NCBI RefSeq assembly: GCF_030317105.1
Contig: NZ_JASZYG010000008.1
Location: 124,001-188,000 of the forward strand
Length of the DNA: 64,000 nucleotides
Origin: Variovorax brevis
GTDB taxonomy: Bacteria; Pseudomonadota; Gammaproteobacteria; Burkholderiales; Burkholderiaceae_C
Reading direction: 5' to 3'
Below are positions 1 to 9,073 of the stretch, piece by piece (position 1 is the stretch's first letter; the number at the start of each line of letters is the position of its first letter). A program made the translations under genes and the position numbers. The notes beneath the pieces were generated by a model, which saw only the letters and a list, made by a program, of their open reading frames with translations, was not told the DNA's origin and searched no databases.

Positions 1-788
1 TCGACGCCATGGAGGGCTCCGTGCAGGGATTGCGACACCGCCGTGCAATGCGCGTTGTAGCGGCTCGAGGTGCGGAAGGCTTCGCCGCGGGGGTAGGGTT
101 CGTCGATCCGGATCTCGTCGATGACGCGGCCGGGACGTGCCGCCATCACCACGATGCGGTTGGACAGGTACACCGACTCGTAGACGCTGTGCGTCACGAA
201 GATGACCGAGAAGCGATGCTCCTTCCAGATGGCGAGCAAGTCGTTGTTGAGCTTGATGCGCGTCATCTCGTCCAGTGCGGCAAAGGGCTCGTCCATGAGC
301 AGCAGGCGTGGCCGCGTGACCAGTGCGCGCGCAATCGACACGCGCATCTTCATGCCGCCGGACAGCTCGCGCGGGTAGACGTCGGCGAAGCGGGACAGGC
401 CCACCATTTCGAGCACCTGTTGCACCACGGGCGCGGCGGCGTCGCGGCTCACGCCGGTGAGCTTGAGGGGAAGCCACACGTTGTCGAAGACCTTGGCCCA
501 CGGCATCAAGGTCGGCTCCTGGAACACGAAGCCGAGGTCGCGGTCGCTCTTGCCTTGGCCGCTGTTCGCGCCGCACCAGGCCATCTCGCCGGAACTGATC
601 CGGGTGAGGCCCGCGATCAGCCGCAGCGCGGTGCTCTTGCCGCAGCCCGAAGGCCCGAGGAAGCTGATGAAGTCATGCTCGCCGCAGTCGAGCGACATGC
701 CCTGCAGTGCGAGCGTTCCGTTGGAAAAGCGCTTGCTGACGTTGCGCAGGCGGACCAGCGGGGCGGTGGATGGCGTGTTGCTTTCCAT
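1..788 (-). CDS. ABC transporter ATP-binding protein (nitrate/sulfonate/taurine type), truncated by the window edge
   Basis: This is the ATPase of an importer of the SsuB/TauB/NrtD group, which powers uptake of small organic anions or related substrates through a membrane permease. Reading down from the ATG at 788, residues about 38-45 form the Walker A motif GPSGCGKS. Further on come a Q-loop (FVFQEP), the ABC signature LSGGMKMR, a Walker B followed by DEP, and the H-loop histidine (VTHS). GGGAG lies six bases before the start. 262 codons are visible and the frame is still open at base 1, so the C-terminus is missing. The creatininase-family gene lies just upstream on the same strand with a 23-bp gap, so the two may share a transcript. 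The substrate cannot be told from the ATPase alone; the permease and binding protein presumably lie to the left. Confidence 0.9.
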   Translation of the reverse strand, partial: MESNTPSTAPLVRLRNVSKRFSNGTLALQGMSLDCGEHDFISFLGPSGCGKSTALRLIAGLTRISSGEMAWCGANSGQGKSDRDLGFVFQEPTLMPWAKVFDNVWLPLKLTGVSRDAAAPVVQQVLEMVGLSRFADVYPRELSGGMKMRVSIARALVTRPRLLLMDEPFAALDEMTRIKLNNDLLAIWKEHRFSVIFVTHSVYESVYLSNRIVVMAARPGRVIDEIRIDEPYPRGEAFRTSSRYNAHCTAVSQSLHGALHGV

Positions 789-811
789 GATGGCTCCCGG
801 TGGGGCGGAGT

Positions 812-1633
812 TCAGTGCCAGGCCGGCTCGTTGGCCAGGCGTTCGAGCGAAAAGCGGTCGACTTCCTGCAGCAGGTCGACAAATCGGCGGCCGACGTGGT
901 CGAGCACGGCGGCGCCCTTGTCGGCCGTGGCGCGCGTGGCGTCGCCGGCCGCGCCTTGCGGATTGATGTCGTGCATCTGCCAGCCCAGCTTGCCGCTGGG
1001 CGTGATCGACAGGAATTTGTTTTCTGCCGCGAGGTCTTCCGTCATCGAGTGGAAGTTGCGGAAGTTCTCCTTGCGCACGTAGTCCGGCGTCAGGTGCAGC
1101 ATCACCGAGCTTTCGAGGTCGCCGGCGTGCACGCCGTGCTTGCCTTCGTGCGCGGTGAACAGGCCTTCGGGCAGGCCCAGCGTGTACCAGTTGGCCGCCA
1201 CGACCATCATGCCGTGCGCTTCGCGCAGGTCGCGCGCCACGATGTCCATCACCGACATCTGGCCGCCGTGGCTGTTATAGAGCACGAGCTTTTTCACGCC
1301 GGCGCGCGCGACGCTCTCGCCGATGTCCTTCCACAGCGAAATGAGCGTGGTCGCAGAGACGGTGAGCGTGCCGGGGTAGCGCGAGTGCTCGTTGCTCTTG
1401 CCGTAGGCGACGGTGGGCAGGAAGAGCACCGGCAAGTCGTCCGGCAGGTGCGGCAGGGAGGCCTGCACCATGCCGTCGATGGTGGCGGTGTCGGTCGACA
1501 TCGGCAGGTGGGGACCATGCTGCTCGGTGGCGCCGACCGGCAGGACGGCGATCAGGCGGGAGCGGTCAAGGCGGGAGAACTCTTCGCTGGTCAGGTCAGA
1601 CCAGAAGCGGCTGCGCAGGCGGACCGAATTCAT
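812..1633 (-). CDS. Creatininase-family amidohydrolase
   Basis: The protein is a metal-dependent amidohydrolase of the creatininase/FAPy-deformylase family, which opens cyclic amide or formamide bonds. The metal-ligand motifs are visible in order: ATEQHGPHLP near the N-terminus, a middle NSHGG, and HAGDLESS, the family's HAGExETS motif. At about 273 residues the length is normal. An in-frame ATG lies 15 bases upstream at 1648, but there AGGA abuts the start with no spacer, whereas the ATG at 1633 has GAGGA eight bases before it, so I prefer 1633. It precedes the ABC transporter ATPase gene and could act on a substrate that transporter brings in, but this is inference. True creatininase activity is not implied, since most members of the family have other or unknown substrates. 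Confidence 0.85.
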   Translation of the reverse strand: MNSVRLRSRFWSDLTSEEFSRLDRSRLIAVLPVGATEQHGPHLPMSTDTATIDGMVQASLPHLPDDLPVLFLPTVAYGKSNEHSRYPGTLTVSATTLISLWKDIGESVARAGVKKLVLYNSHGGQMSVMDIVARDLREAHGMMVVAANWYTLGLPEGLFTAHEGKHGVHAGDLESSVMLHLTPDYVRKENFRNFHSMTEDLAAENKFLSITPSGKLGWQMHDINPQGAAGDATRATADKGAAVLDHVGRRFVDLLQEVDRFSLERLANEPAWH

Positions 1634-1824
1634 CTTGGCAATCCTCATTCCTGTGGGGTGGGATGCCTAAATTATCCATATGGTCAAAAAAGAGTGCCTA
1701 GTGATTACCCGTGATCCTTGGCTCAAATTGCAAGATTTCGTTATTTGCAGCAGCGCGGAGCGCGCGTTGACCCGCCGCGCACCAGGCTTGCGCGACGGTC
1801 AAATTCAGATGGTTGGTAAAAGAA

Positions 1825-3447
1825 TCAGCGGCGAACGATGTACCGCGTCACCACTGGCAGCCCCTCGCCCAAGTGAAAGGCCAGGCGCCGTTCGCGCAGC
1901 GCGATGTCGGCGGCGGTGGCGCGTCTGAAGCGGCGCAGGTGCTCCGTCCACGACTCGTCGACGATCTGCTCCACGTAGCGGCCGGGGTCGGTGATGTCGT
2001 GCAGCAGCGCCCATTCGATGGCGCCCTGGCTCAGGCGCACCCGCCGCGTCTGGTCCATGACGATGAAAAAGGACGCCGTTCTGGCCGGGTCGATGATGTA
2101 TTCGATGGTGATGACCACGCGCCCTTCTTCATCGGGCGCGACCGCGGGCGGCCCGGCGGCCCAGCCTTCGTGCGCGGGGCTCACGTCGTCTTCCTCGGGC
2201 CCGTCGTTGACGAAGCGCAGGGCCAGCAGCATCAGCACCACGCCGCTGGCTGCCGCCAGGCCGAGGCTGATTTGCAGCGACGTCACCGTGGCCACCTGGC
2301 CCCACAGCGCGGCGCCGAAGGCGCTCGATCCCATGATGCCCATCTGGTACATCGACATGCCGCGCGCACGCACCCAGTCGGGCAAGGCCATTTGCGCGGA
2401 CACCGAAAGGGAGTTGGCCGTCGTGATCCACGCCATGCCGCCCGCGAACATCGCCGGCACGGCGACCCAGGCGTTGGGCGCCACCGCCATCACGGCCGTG
2501 GCGGCGCCCTGCACCAGCGCCCCCGCCAGCACGAGTTGATCGCGTGCCAGCGCCTGGCGCAGCCGCGGAAGGAACAGCACCACCACGATCGCGCCCGAGC
2601 CCATGGCTGCCAGCAGCAGCGTGAAGGTGCCGGCGCCCCCGTCGCGCAATCCACGGGCGAGCAGCGGCAACAGGGCCAGCAACGCCGTCGAATGCAGGAA
2701 AAAGATCGCGACGCGCAACAGCACGGCGCGCATGCGCTGCGACTGGCGCACGAACTGCACGCCCACCCGCATCGCGCTGATGAGCTTTTCGCGGCCCAGC
2801 GGATTCGGCGTGTGCTCGCGCCGCCAGCGCAGCACCACGAAGCCCGACGCCACCGACAGCACCGCGTTGAGCCCAAAGACCCACACGCTGCCCGCGCTCG
2901 CAATCAAGGCGCCGGCCACCAGCGGCCCGATGATGCGCGAGGCGTTCATGGCGATGCCGTTGAGCCCGAGCGCGGCCGGCAGGTGCGTGCGCTCCACCAG
3001 TTCCGGCACGATGGCCGAGAACACCGGCCAGCGCAGCGCCAGCCCGATGCCGTTGGCAAAGGTCAGCGCCAGCAGCAGGGGCGCCGTGATGATGTCCAGC
3101 GCAATGGCGGTGCACAGCACGATGGCCGTGCCCGCCAGCCAGAACTGCGTGGCGACCAGCCAGCGCCGCCGGTCAAGAATGTCCGCCAGCGCGCCGCTGG
3201 GCAGGCCCAGCAGGAACACCGGCAGCGTCGAAGCCGACTGCACCAGCGCCACCCAGATGGGCGAGGAGGTCAGCGAGGTCATCATCCACGCCGCCGCCAC
3301 ATCGTTCATCCACATGCAGATGTTGGCGATGAGCCAGGTCGTCCAGAGCATGCGGAACACGGGAACGCCCAGCGGCTCGAGGGCGCCAACGCGCCGCGGC
3401 GCCTGGGTGGGCGTGACGGGGGTTTCTTCAGTGGAGATGGGGGGCAT
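1825..3447 (-). CDS. MFS transporter with C-terminal cytoplasmic domain (MFS_3/EntS-like)
   Basis: This 540-residue protein is an inner-membrane major facilitator of the EntS-like (transmembrane secretion effector) group, whose members export siderophores or drugs. About twelve hydrophobic segments cover residues 30-410. The loop between segments 2 and 3 carries GALADILDRRRW, the MFS signature GxLaDrxGrr in variant form. After the last segment there is a soluble tail of about 120 residues (from about 415), which resembles the antibiotic-biosynthesis-monooxygenase-like tail found in this subfamily. AAGGA lies five bases before the ATG. The gene lies downstream of the Lrp-type regulator on the same strand, 154 bp away, and a perfect inverted repeat sits 34 bp before its start. 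The substrate is unknown. Confidence 0.87.
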   Translation of the reverse strand: MPPISTEETPVTPTQAPRRVGALEPLGVPVFRMLWTTWLIANICMWMNDVAAAWMMTSLTSSPIWVALVQSASTLPVFLLGLPSGALADILDRRRWLVATQFWLAGTAIVLCTAIALDIITAPLLLALTFANGIGLALRWPVFSAIVPELVERTHLPAALGLNGIAMNASRIIGPLVAGALIASAGSVWVFGLNAVLSVASGFVVLRWRREHTPNPLGREKLISAMRVGVQFVRQSQRMRAVLLRVAIFFLHSTALLALLPLLARGLRDGGAGTFTLLLAAMGSGAIVVVLFLPRLRQALARDQLVLAGALVQGAATAVMAVAPNAWVAVPAMFAGGMAWITTANSLSVSAQMALPDWVRARGMSMYQMGIMGSSAFGAALWGQVATVTSLQISLGLAAASGVVLMLLALRFVNDGPEEDDVSPAHEGWAAGPPAVAPDEEGRVVITIEYIIDPARTASFFIVMDQTRRVRLSQGAIEWALLHDITDPGRYVEQIVDESWTEHLRRFRRATAADIALRERRLAFHLGEGLPVVTRYIVRR

Positions 3448-3480
3448 CAGATTCCTTGCACCCGGCCTGCCGAAGTCATT

Positions 3481-3501
3481 TGTCTCCGCGGTGCGGAGAC
3501 A
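3481..3501. promoter_or_regulatory. Perfect inverted repeat upstream of the MFS gene (candidate operator or hairpin)
   Basis: Two 9-bp arms, TGTCTCCGC and GCGGAGACA, are separated by GGT. The repeat lies between the Lrp-type gene and the MFS start at 3447, where an operator or an attenuating hairpin in the 5' leader would be expected. No T-tract follows on either strand, so it does not look like a simple terminator. It does not match a regulator site I recognise. Confidence 0.45.
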
Positions 3502-3601
3502 TTCGCCTCGTCAGTGACACCCAGCGCGTCGCAGCAGACCGCAATGAATGGGAGAAGCCCAGATGTCGTGATGGCCATGGTGCCGGGGAAATTCTATGTC
3601 C

Positions 3602-4093
3602 CTATGTCCGCGAGCCCTTGGGCGACATGTGCGTCAGCGGCAGCGCGCTGCTCGCCTTGACCTCGCCCAGGGAGAAGCTGGTGTGCAGGTCCTTGACGTT
3701 CGGCAGGTTCATCAGGTGCTGGCGCGCAAAGCTCGAGAAGCTGTCCAGGTCCTGCGCCACCACCTGCAACTCGAAGGTGCCGGTGCCGCTGATGTAGTGG
3801 CAGGAGATCACGTCGGGCAGCTTGCGGATTGCATCCTCCAGCTTGCGGGTCGGCTCGCCGGCAACGCGCTCGGCGTCGACGCGCACGAAGGCCAGCACGC
3901 CCAGTCCGATCTTGTGCCGGTCGATCTCGGCGTGGTATCCCTTGATGTAGCCGCCGGCCTCCAGCGCGCGGACTCGCCGCCAGCATGGGGCCGCGGACAG
4001 GCCCACCCGCTGCGCCAATTCTGCGTTGGTCAGGCGGGCGTCGGCCTGCAGTTCTTTCAGGATCGCCAAGTCGAACTTATCAATGCTTTCCAT
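3602..4093 (-). CDS. Lrp/AsnC-family transcriptional regulator
   Basis: A feast/famine regulator of 163 residues, a normal family length. The N-terminal helix-turn-helix covers about residues 8-50 (LTNAELAQRVGLSAAPCWRR, with LEAGGYIKGY after it). A RAM ligand-binding domain follows, with the typical segment VISCHYISGTGTFELQVVA. Such proteins bind an amino acid and oligomerise on DNA. The gene diverges from the indolepyruvate oxidoreductase gene at 4269 across 175 bp, the usual arrangement for an Lrp-type activator of amino-acid breakdown, so that gene is the likely target and an aromatic or branched amino acid the likely effector. Both are inferences. The start at 4093 directly follows the promoter region and gives a complete HTH. 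Confidence 0.92.
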   Translation of the reverse strand: MESIDKFDLAILKELQADARLTNAELAQRVGLSAAPCWRRVRALEAGGYIKGYHAEIDRHKIGLGVLAFVRVDAERVAGEPTRKLEDAIRKLPDVISCHYISGTGTFELQVVAQDLDSFSSFARQHLMNLPNVKDLHTSFSLGEVKASSALPLTHMSPKGSRT

Positions 4094-4135
4094 CAGAGCC
4101 TATCTTGAGCATGATTCTTTCGTCATGGTGCCATT

Positions 4136-4164
4136 TTGGAACAAAGAACGCAAACACCTATCAA
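4136..4164 (+). promoter_or_regulatory. Candidate sigma-70 promoter for the indolepyruvate oxidoreductase gene
   Basis: TTGGAA and TATCAA are separated by 17 bp within the only AT-rich part of the 175-bp divergent region. They lie about 105 bp before the ATG at 4269. An 8-bp palindrome TGAATTCA (4187-4194) sits downstream, where a bound Lrp-type protein could act. The match is by eye only, and an Lrp-type operator is degenerate and cannot be fixed from one site. Confidence 0.3.
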
Positions 4165-4268
4165 CCGAGCAGGCATACACTTTGCGTGAATTCATGGCGA
4201 AATGTGTCTGATCAAGACACGATCCCTGCCACAGCCCACGAGGCTCAGCCAAATCGGAGACCGGAAAA

Positions 4269-7200
4269 ATGAACGCCCCACTGCCAGAACACATTCGCAA
4301 GGCCCTTGAGACCGTCACGCTCGACGATAAATATTCGCTCGACTATGGGCGGGCCTTCATGAGCGGCGTCCAGGCGCTGGTCAAGCTGCCCATGCTGCAG
4401 CGCCTGCGCGATCAGGCGGCGGGCAAGAATACCGCCGGTTTCATCAGCGGCTATCGCGGCTCCCCGCTGGGCGGCTACGACCAGGCGCTGTGGAAGGCCA
4501 GCAAGTTCCTGAAGGCGCAGAACATCGTCTTCCAGCCGGGCGTGAACGAAGAACTCGCGGCCACGGCGCTGTGGGGCACGCAGCAACTGGGCTTCTCGCC
4601 CAAGGGCACCAACAAGTTCGACGGCGTTTTCGGCATCTGGTATGGCAAGGGCCCCGGCGTGGACCGCTGCTCGGACGTGTTCAAGCACGCCAACATGGCG
4701 GGCACCACCGAGTACGGCGGCGTGATCGCGGTGGCGGGCGACGACCACATCTCCAAGAGCTCGACGGCCGCGCACCAGAGCGACCACATCTTCAAGGCCT
4801 GCGGCTCGCCGGTGTTCTTCCCGACCAACGTGCAGGAGATCCTGGACCTGGGCATCCACGCCTTCGCGATGAGCCGGTTTTCGGGCGTGTGGTCGGGGTT
4901 GAAGACGATCCAGGAAATCGTCGAATCCAGCGCCACGGCCATGATCGACCCCGAGCGCGTCGAGATCATCATCCCCACCGACTTCCAGATGCCGCCCGGC
5001 GGCCTGCACATCCGCTGGCCCGACCACGCGCTGGAGCAGGAAGCGCGCCTGATGCACTACAAGTGGTATGCAGCCTTGGCGTACATCCGCGCCAACAAGC
5101 TCAACCACAACGTCATCGAAGGCCCGAACGACCGTTTCGGCATCATGGCCAGCGGCAAGGCCTACAACGACACGCGCCAGGCCCTCATCGACCTGGGTCT
5201 GGACGACGACGCCTGCCGCCAACTCGGCATTCGCGTGCACAAGGTGGCCGTGGTGTGGCCGCTCGAAGCGCAGCTCACGCGCGAATTCGCGACCGGCCTG
5301 CAGGAAATCCTCGTGGTCGAGGAAAAGCGCCAGGTCATCGAATACCAGCTCAAGGAAGAGCTCTACAACTGGCGCGCCGACGTGCGCCCGAACGTTCTGG
5401 GCAAGTACTCCGAGCCGGAAGGCGATTTCAGCGGCGGCGAATGGGCCATGCCCAATCCCACGGCCAACACGCTGCTGCGCGCCAACGCCGATCTGAACCC
5501 CGCGCTGATCGCCAAGGCCATCGTGCAGCGCCTGAAGAAGACCGGCATCCTCGCCGCGGCAGGCGCCGACATGACTGCGCGCGTCGAAGCGCAAATGGCC
5601 ATCCTCGAAGCCAAGGAGCGCTCGATGGAAGTGCTGCAGGCCGGCGGCGTGACCGACGCTCGCCAGCCGTGGTTCTGCTCGGGCTGCCCGCACAACACCA
5701 GCACCGTGGTGCCGGAAGGCTCGCGCGCCATGGGCGGCATCGGTTGCCACTTCATGGCCACCTGGATGGACCGTTCCACCATCGGCTTCACGCAGATGGG
5801 CGGCGAGGGCGTGCCGTGGGTCGGCCAGCAACCCTTCACGACCGACCAGCACATCTTCGCCAACCTGGGCGACGGCACCTATTTCCACAGCGGCCTTCTG
5901 GCGATCCGCCAGAGCATCGCCGCGGGCGTGAACATCACCTACAAGATCCTCTACAACGACGCCGTCGCGATGACGGGCGGCCAGCAGGTCGGTGAGCGGC
6001 CTGAAGGCCATTCGGTGATCCAGATCGCCGAGAGCCTCCATGCCGAAGGCGCGAAGAAAGTCATCGTCGTCACGGACGAGCCGGAGAAGTACGAGGGCGT
6101 GAAGATCCCGGGAGACAACGTCGCTGTGCGCCACCGCGACGAGCTCGACACGATCCAGCGCGAGTTCCGCGAGATCCAGGGCACCACGGCCATCATCTAC
6201 GACCAGACCTGCGCGACCGAGAAGCGCCGCCGCCGCAAGCGGGGCACGGCCGTCGATCCGGCGGTGCGCGTGGTCATCAATGATCTCGTGTGCGAAGGTT
6301 GCGGCGACTGCAGCGTGAAGAGCAACTGCTTGTCCGTCGAGCCGCTGGAAACCGAATTTGGACGCAAGCGCACCATCAACCAGAGCACCTGCAACAAGGA
6401 CACGAGCTGCCTGAAGGGCTTCTGCCCGAGCTTCGTCACCGTCGAAGGCAGCACGCTCAAGAAGAAGGCCAAGGCCAAAGCCGCGACGCCGGTCGAATTC
6501 GGCGCGGTGGCCGAGCCTACCCTGCCCGTGCTGGCGGCGGGACAGGTCTGGGGCATCGTCGTTGCGGGCGTTGGCGGCACCGGCGTCATCACCATCGGCC
6601 AGTTGCTGGGCATGGCTGCGCACATCGAGGGCAAGGGCATCGTCACGCAGGACGCGGCGGGGCTGGCGCAAAAGGGTGGCGCGACCTGGAGCCACGTGCT
6701 CATCGGCGACACGCAGAACGACATCCGCACCACCCGCGTGGGCACGGCGGCCGCCGACCTGATCCTGGCCTGCGATCCGCTCGTGGCCGTCAACTACGAA
6801 ACGCTGACGCGCATGCGCGAAGGCCGCACGCATGTGGCGCTGAACACGCACGGCGCCCCCACGGCAGCCTTCGTGCGCAACGCCAACTGGCAGAACCCGC
6901 AGGATTCGTGCGCCTCCGAGATCGCACAAGCGGTCGGCGTCGACGCCCTGGGCACCTTCGACGCGGACGCCTTTGCCGCCGCATTGATGGGCGACACCAT
7001 CTACGTCAACCCGATGATCCTGGGCTACGCTTGGCAAAAGGGCTGGGTACCGCTGGAGCACGAGTCGCTGATGCGTGCCATCGAGCTGAACGCCGTCGCG
7101 ATCGAGAACAACAAGACCGCCTTCGAATGGGGCCGCCGCGCCGCCGCCAACTTGGCCGCGGTGCAAAAGCTGGTGACCCCCGGCCAGGTGATCGAGTTCA

Positions 7201-7874
7201 AGAAGCGTGAGACGGTCGAAAGCCTGGTCACGCGCCGGGTCGAGTTCCTGACCGGCTACCAGAACGCCGCCTACGCCGATCAATACCGCGCCTTCGTCGG
7301 CACGGTGCAAAAGGCGGAAGCCGAGGCCACCGGCAAGTCGAGCCTGACGGAGGCGGTTGCACGCTACCTGTTCAAGCTGATGGCGTACAAGGACGAATAC
7401 GAAGTCGCCCGCCTGCACACCGACACCGCTTTCCTCTCGCGCGTGGAAGGCATGTTCGAGGGCGAGATGGGCAAGGACTTCAAGCTCAACTACCACCTCG
7501 CCCCGCCCATCATCGCCAAGCGCAATGCCAAGGGCGAGTTGCAAAAGCAGAAATTCGGCCCGGCGATGCTGACCGGCTTCCGCTTCCTGGCCAAGCTCAA
7601 GGGCCTGCGCGGCACGGCGCTGGACATCTTCGGCCGGACGGAAGAACGCAAGATGGAACGTGCCTTGATCGGCGAATACCGCGCCAGCATCGAGGAAGTG
7701 CTGCGCGGACTGAACGCCGCCAACCACACCACCGCACTGGAAATCGCAAGCCTGCCGGAGCAGATCCGCGGCTACGGGCACGTCAAGGAGCGCAATGTGG
7801 CGGCTGCGCGTATTCGCTGGAATGATTTGATGGCGAAGTGGCGCAATCCGGGGGCGGAGCGGGCCGTCGCCTGA
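4269..7874 (+). CDS. Indolepyruvate ferredoxin oxidoreductase, fused alpha and beta subunits
   Basis: This 1201-residue cytoplasmic enzyme oxidatively decarboxylates arylpyruvates (indolepyruvate, phenylpyruvate) to aryl-acetyl-CoA, passing electrons to ferredoxin, and so serves breakdown of aromatic amino acids by transamination. The N-terminal pyrimidine-binding region opens with the typical GYRGSPLGGYD. The thiamine-diphosphate motif starts at LGDGTYFHSG (about residue 535) and ends about 30 residues later in YND. A cysteine-rich segment at about residues 675-725 (CEGCGDC, then STCNKDTSC and CLKGFCPSF) fits Fe-S binding. The IorB-like gamma-domain follows, with GVGGTGVITIG near residue 770. 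The single-chain fusion is the usual proteobacterial form, unlike the two-subunit archaeal IorAB. The divergent Lrp-type gene probably controls it. No frameshift is seen. Confidence 0.93.
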   Translation: MNAPLPEHIRKALETVTLDDKYSLDYGRAFMSGVQALVKLPMLQRLRDQAAGKNTAGFISGYRGSPLGGYDQALWKASKFLKAQNIVFQPGVNEELAATALWGTQQLGFSPKGTNKFDGVFGIWYGKGPGVDRCSDVFKHANMAGTTEYGGVIAVAGDDHISKSSTAAHQSDHIFKACGSPVFFPTNVQEILDLGIHAFAMSRFSGVWSGLKTIQEIVESSATAMIDPERVEIIIPTDFQMPPGGLHIRWPDHALEQEARLMHYKWYAALAYIRANKLNHNVIEGPNDRFGIMASGKAYNDTRQALIDLGLDDDACRQLGIRVHKVAVVWPLEAQLTREFATGLQEILVVEEKRQVIEYQLKEELYNWRADVRPNVLGKYSEPEGDFSGGEWAMPNPTANTLLRANADLNPALIAKAIVQRLKKTGILAAAGADMTARVEAQMAILEAKERSMEVLQAGGVTDARQPWFCSGCPHNTSTVVPEGSRAMGGIGCHFMATWMDRSTIGFTQMGGEGVPWVGQQPFTTDQHIFANLGDGTYFHSGLLAIRQSIAAGVNITYKILYNDAVAMTGGQQVGERPEGHSVIQIAESLHAEGAKKVIVVTDEPEKYEGVKIPGDNVAVRHRDELDTIQREFREIQGTTAIIYDQTCATEKRRRRKRGTAVDPAVRVVINDLVCEGCGDCSVKSNCLSVEPLETEFGRKRTINQSTCNKDTSCLKGFCPSFVTVEGSTLKKKAKAKAATPVEFGAVAEPTLPVLAAGQVWGIVVAGVGGTGVITIGQLLGMAAHIEGKGIVTQDAAGLAQKGGATWSHVLIGDTQNDIRTTRVGTAAADLILACDPLVAVNYETLTRMREGRTHVALNTHGAPTAAFVRNANWQNPQDSCASEIAQAVGVDALGTFDADAFAAALMGDTIYVNPMILGYAWQKGWVPLEHESLMRAIELNAVAIENNKTAFEWGRRAAANLAAVQKLVTPGQVIEFKKRETVESLVTRRVEFLTGYQNAAYADQYRAFVGTVQKAEAEATGKSSLTEAVARYLFKLMAYKDEYEVARLHTDTAFLSRVEGMFEGEMGKDFKLNYHLAPPIIAKRNAKGELQKQKFGPAMLTGFRFLAKLKGLRGTALDIFGRTEERKMERALIGEYRASIEEVLRGLNAANHTTALEIASLPEQIRGYGHVKERNVAAARIRWNDLMAKWRNPGAERAVA

Positions 7875-8699
7875 GTCTGGATTCAGCGCGCAAGTCCCGT
7901 CGCCAGATCCCTGAACGAGGCCCGCGCGGCCTCCCGGTGATCGATGATGTCCCGCTGAAGGACGTCAGGCGGCTTCATCCGGATCCGCACGCGGCAGACG
8001 CGCCCGAGCGTTTTCGATTGCGGCTTGCAAGCGCTCGTGCAAGGCTTCGCGTGATGGCAGCACTGTCAGGTATTCGGCCACGTGAATGCCCGAGGCACCC
8101 AGTTCCAGCAGCTCGATCTGCTCGTCATTCTTTTCGGCGCAAAGGATGATGCCAAGTGGCGGCAACTCGCCGGGCGCGCGCTCGTATTTGTCGAGCCAGC
8201 GCAGGTACAACTCCATTTGGCTCTTGTAGGCGTGCTTGAAGCGTCCCAGCTTGAGCTCGACGACCACCAGCCGCTTGAGCAGGCGATTGAAGAAAAGCAA
8301 GTCGATGTAGAAGTCGTCCCCGTCAAGCTGGATGCGCTTTTGCCGGGCGATGAACGAAAAGCCAGCACCCAGTTCCAGCAAGAAGTATTCAAGCTCCCGC
8401 AGGATGGCGTCTTCCAGTCCCTTCTCGAGGTAGCGATCTCAAGCCGAGGAAATCGAGCAAGTAAGGGTCCTTGAGAACCAGGGCCGGGCTCAGCGTCCCC
8501 TTGGCGCGCAGGTCAACCAATTCTTCTTCAGCCCGCGCCTCTGGCTTGCGGGAGAGTGCGGTGCGCTCATAGAGCATGGAGTCGATGCGCTCATTCAGGG
8601 CGCGAACGCTCCAGCCCTCGATACGGCACATCTCGGCGTAGAACTCGCGTTGCAGCGGCTTCTTGAGTGGCAGCAACGCGCGAAAGTGCGACCAGGTCA

Positions 8700-8724
8700 A
8701 TTGTCGCCACAGCGTGGCGACAAT
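8700..8724. repeat. Perfect palindrome inside the DUF1016 gene (copy 1)
   Basis: The arms ATTGTCGCCAC and GTGGCGACAAT match perfectly over 11 bp with a 3-base centre. On the coding strand the element encodes part of IVATLWRQL. A second, nearly identical copy lies 108 bp away. Confidence 0.75.
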
Positions 8725-8807
8725 CTGTTCGTCCGGGAACGCCTCGGCAAACTGCACCATGCGGTGTACGTTTTTGGCCTCGAAGCCGCGCCCGAACTCC
8801 AGCACCA

Positions 8808-8832
8808 ATTGTCGCGACAGCGTGGCGACAAT
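8808..8832. repeat. Near-perfect palindrome inside the DUF1016 gene (copy 2)
   Basis: This has the same 25-bp layout as the element at 8700, with one mismatch between arms (8816 against 8824). On the coding strand it encodes part of IVATLSRQL. The repeated peptide is a family feature, but the near-identical palindromic DNA is more than the peptide alone requires. Confidence 0.7.
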
Positions 8833-9073
8833 GGCCTCCCCATAGTCTGCACGGGCCTGCCCCAGGACTTCGTCCCGGATGCGTTTGCCCACATGCCAAT
8901 AGAGTGCGGTCAAGCCGGCGTTGACGGCTGCGGTAACCCGGTGCCGGGCGTCGCTGATCAGCGTGCGCAGGTCGGCGAGCAAGGTTGCGGGCACGGCTGT
9001 GCCGGTCGCGGGCAGACCGTCCGGCCTTGAATTCGTTGTCGTCCTGCCCTTTGTCATTGCGTTTCCTTGAACT

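Larger units (their letters stand above)
7965..9057 (-). pseudogene. DUF1016 (YhcG-like) PD-(D/E)XK nuclease-domain gene, frameshifted
   Basis: The two halves of one gene lie in different frames. From the ATG at 9057 (AAGGAA six bases before it) the N-terminal domain reads normally up to PYLLDFLGL. The frame then shifts near 8437 and stops at 8389. Losing two bases, or gaining one, would restore DRYLEKGLEDAIL and join the C-terminal part, which ends at 7965. That part holds the nuclease fold core DFYIDLLFF and VVELKLGRF, so the D and E-x-K catalytic residues are present. Intact relatives have about 350 residues and are often found beside type I restriction systems; their function is poorly known. 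A sequencing error is possible, but so is true decay, because the adjacent HsdS-like tail is also only a remnant. Confidence 0.8.

Noticed and set aside
1813..3660. A 615-codon plus-strand open frame across the MFS gene
   Set aside because: It is antisense to a clear twelve-helix transporter and runs through intergenic sequence at both ends.
4245..7781. A 1178-codon open frame on the minus strand opposite the indolepyruvate oxidoreductase gene
   Set aside because: It is a shadow of the GC-rich codon pattern of the real gene: its translation is a low-complexity mix rich in His, Val, Ala and Arg without any known domain, and the plus-strand frame has all the family motifs.
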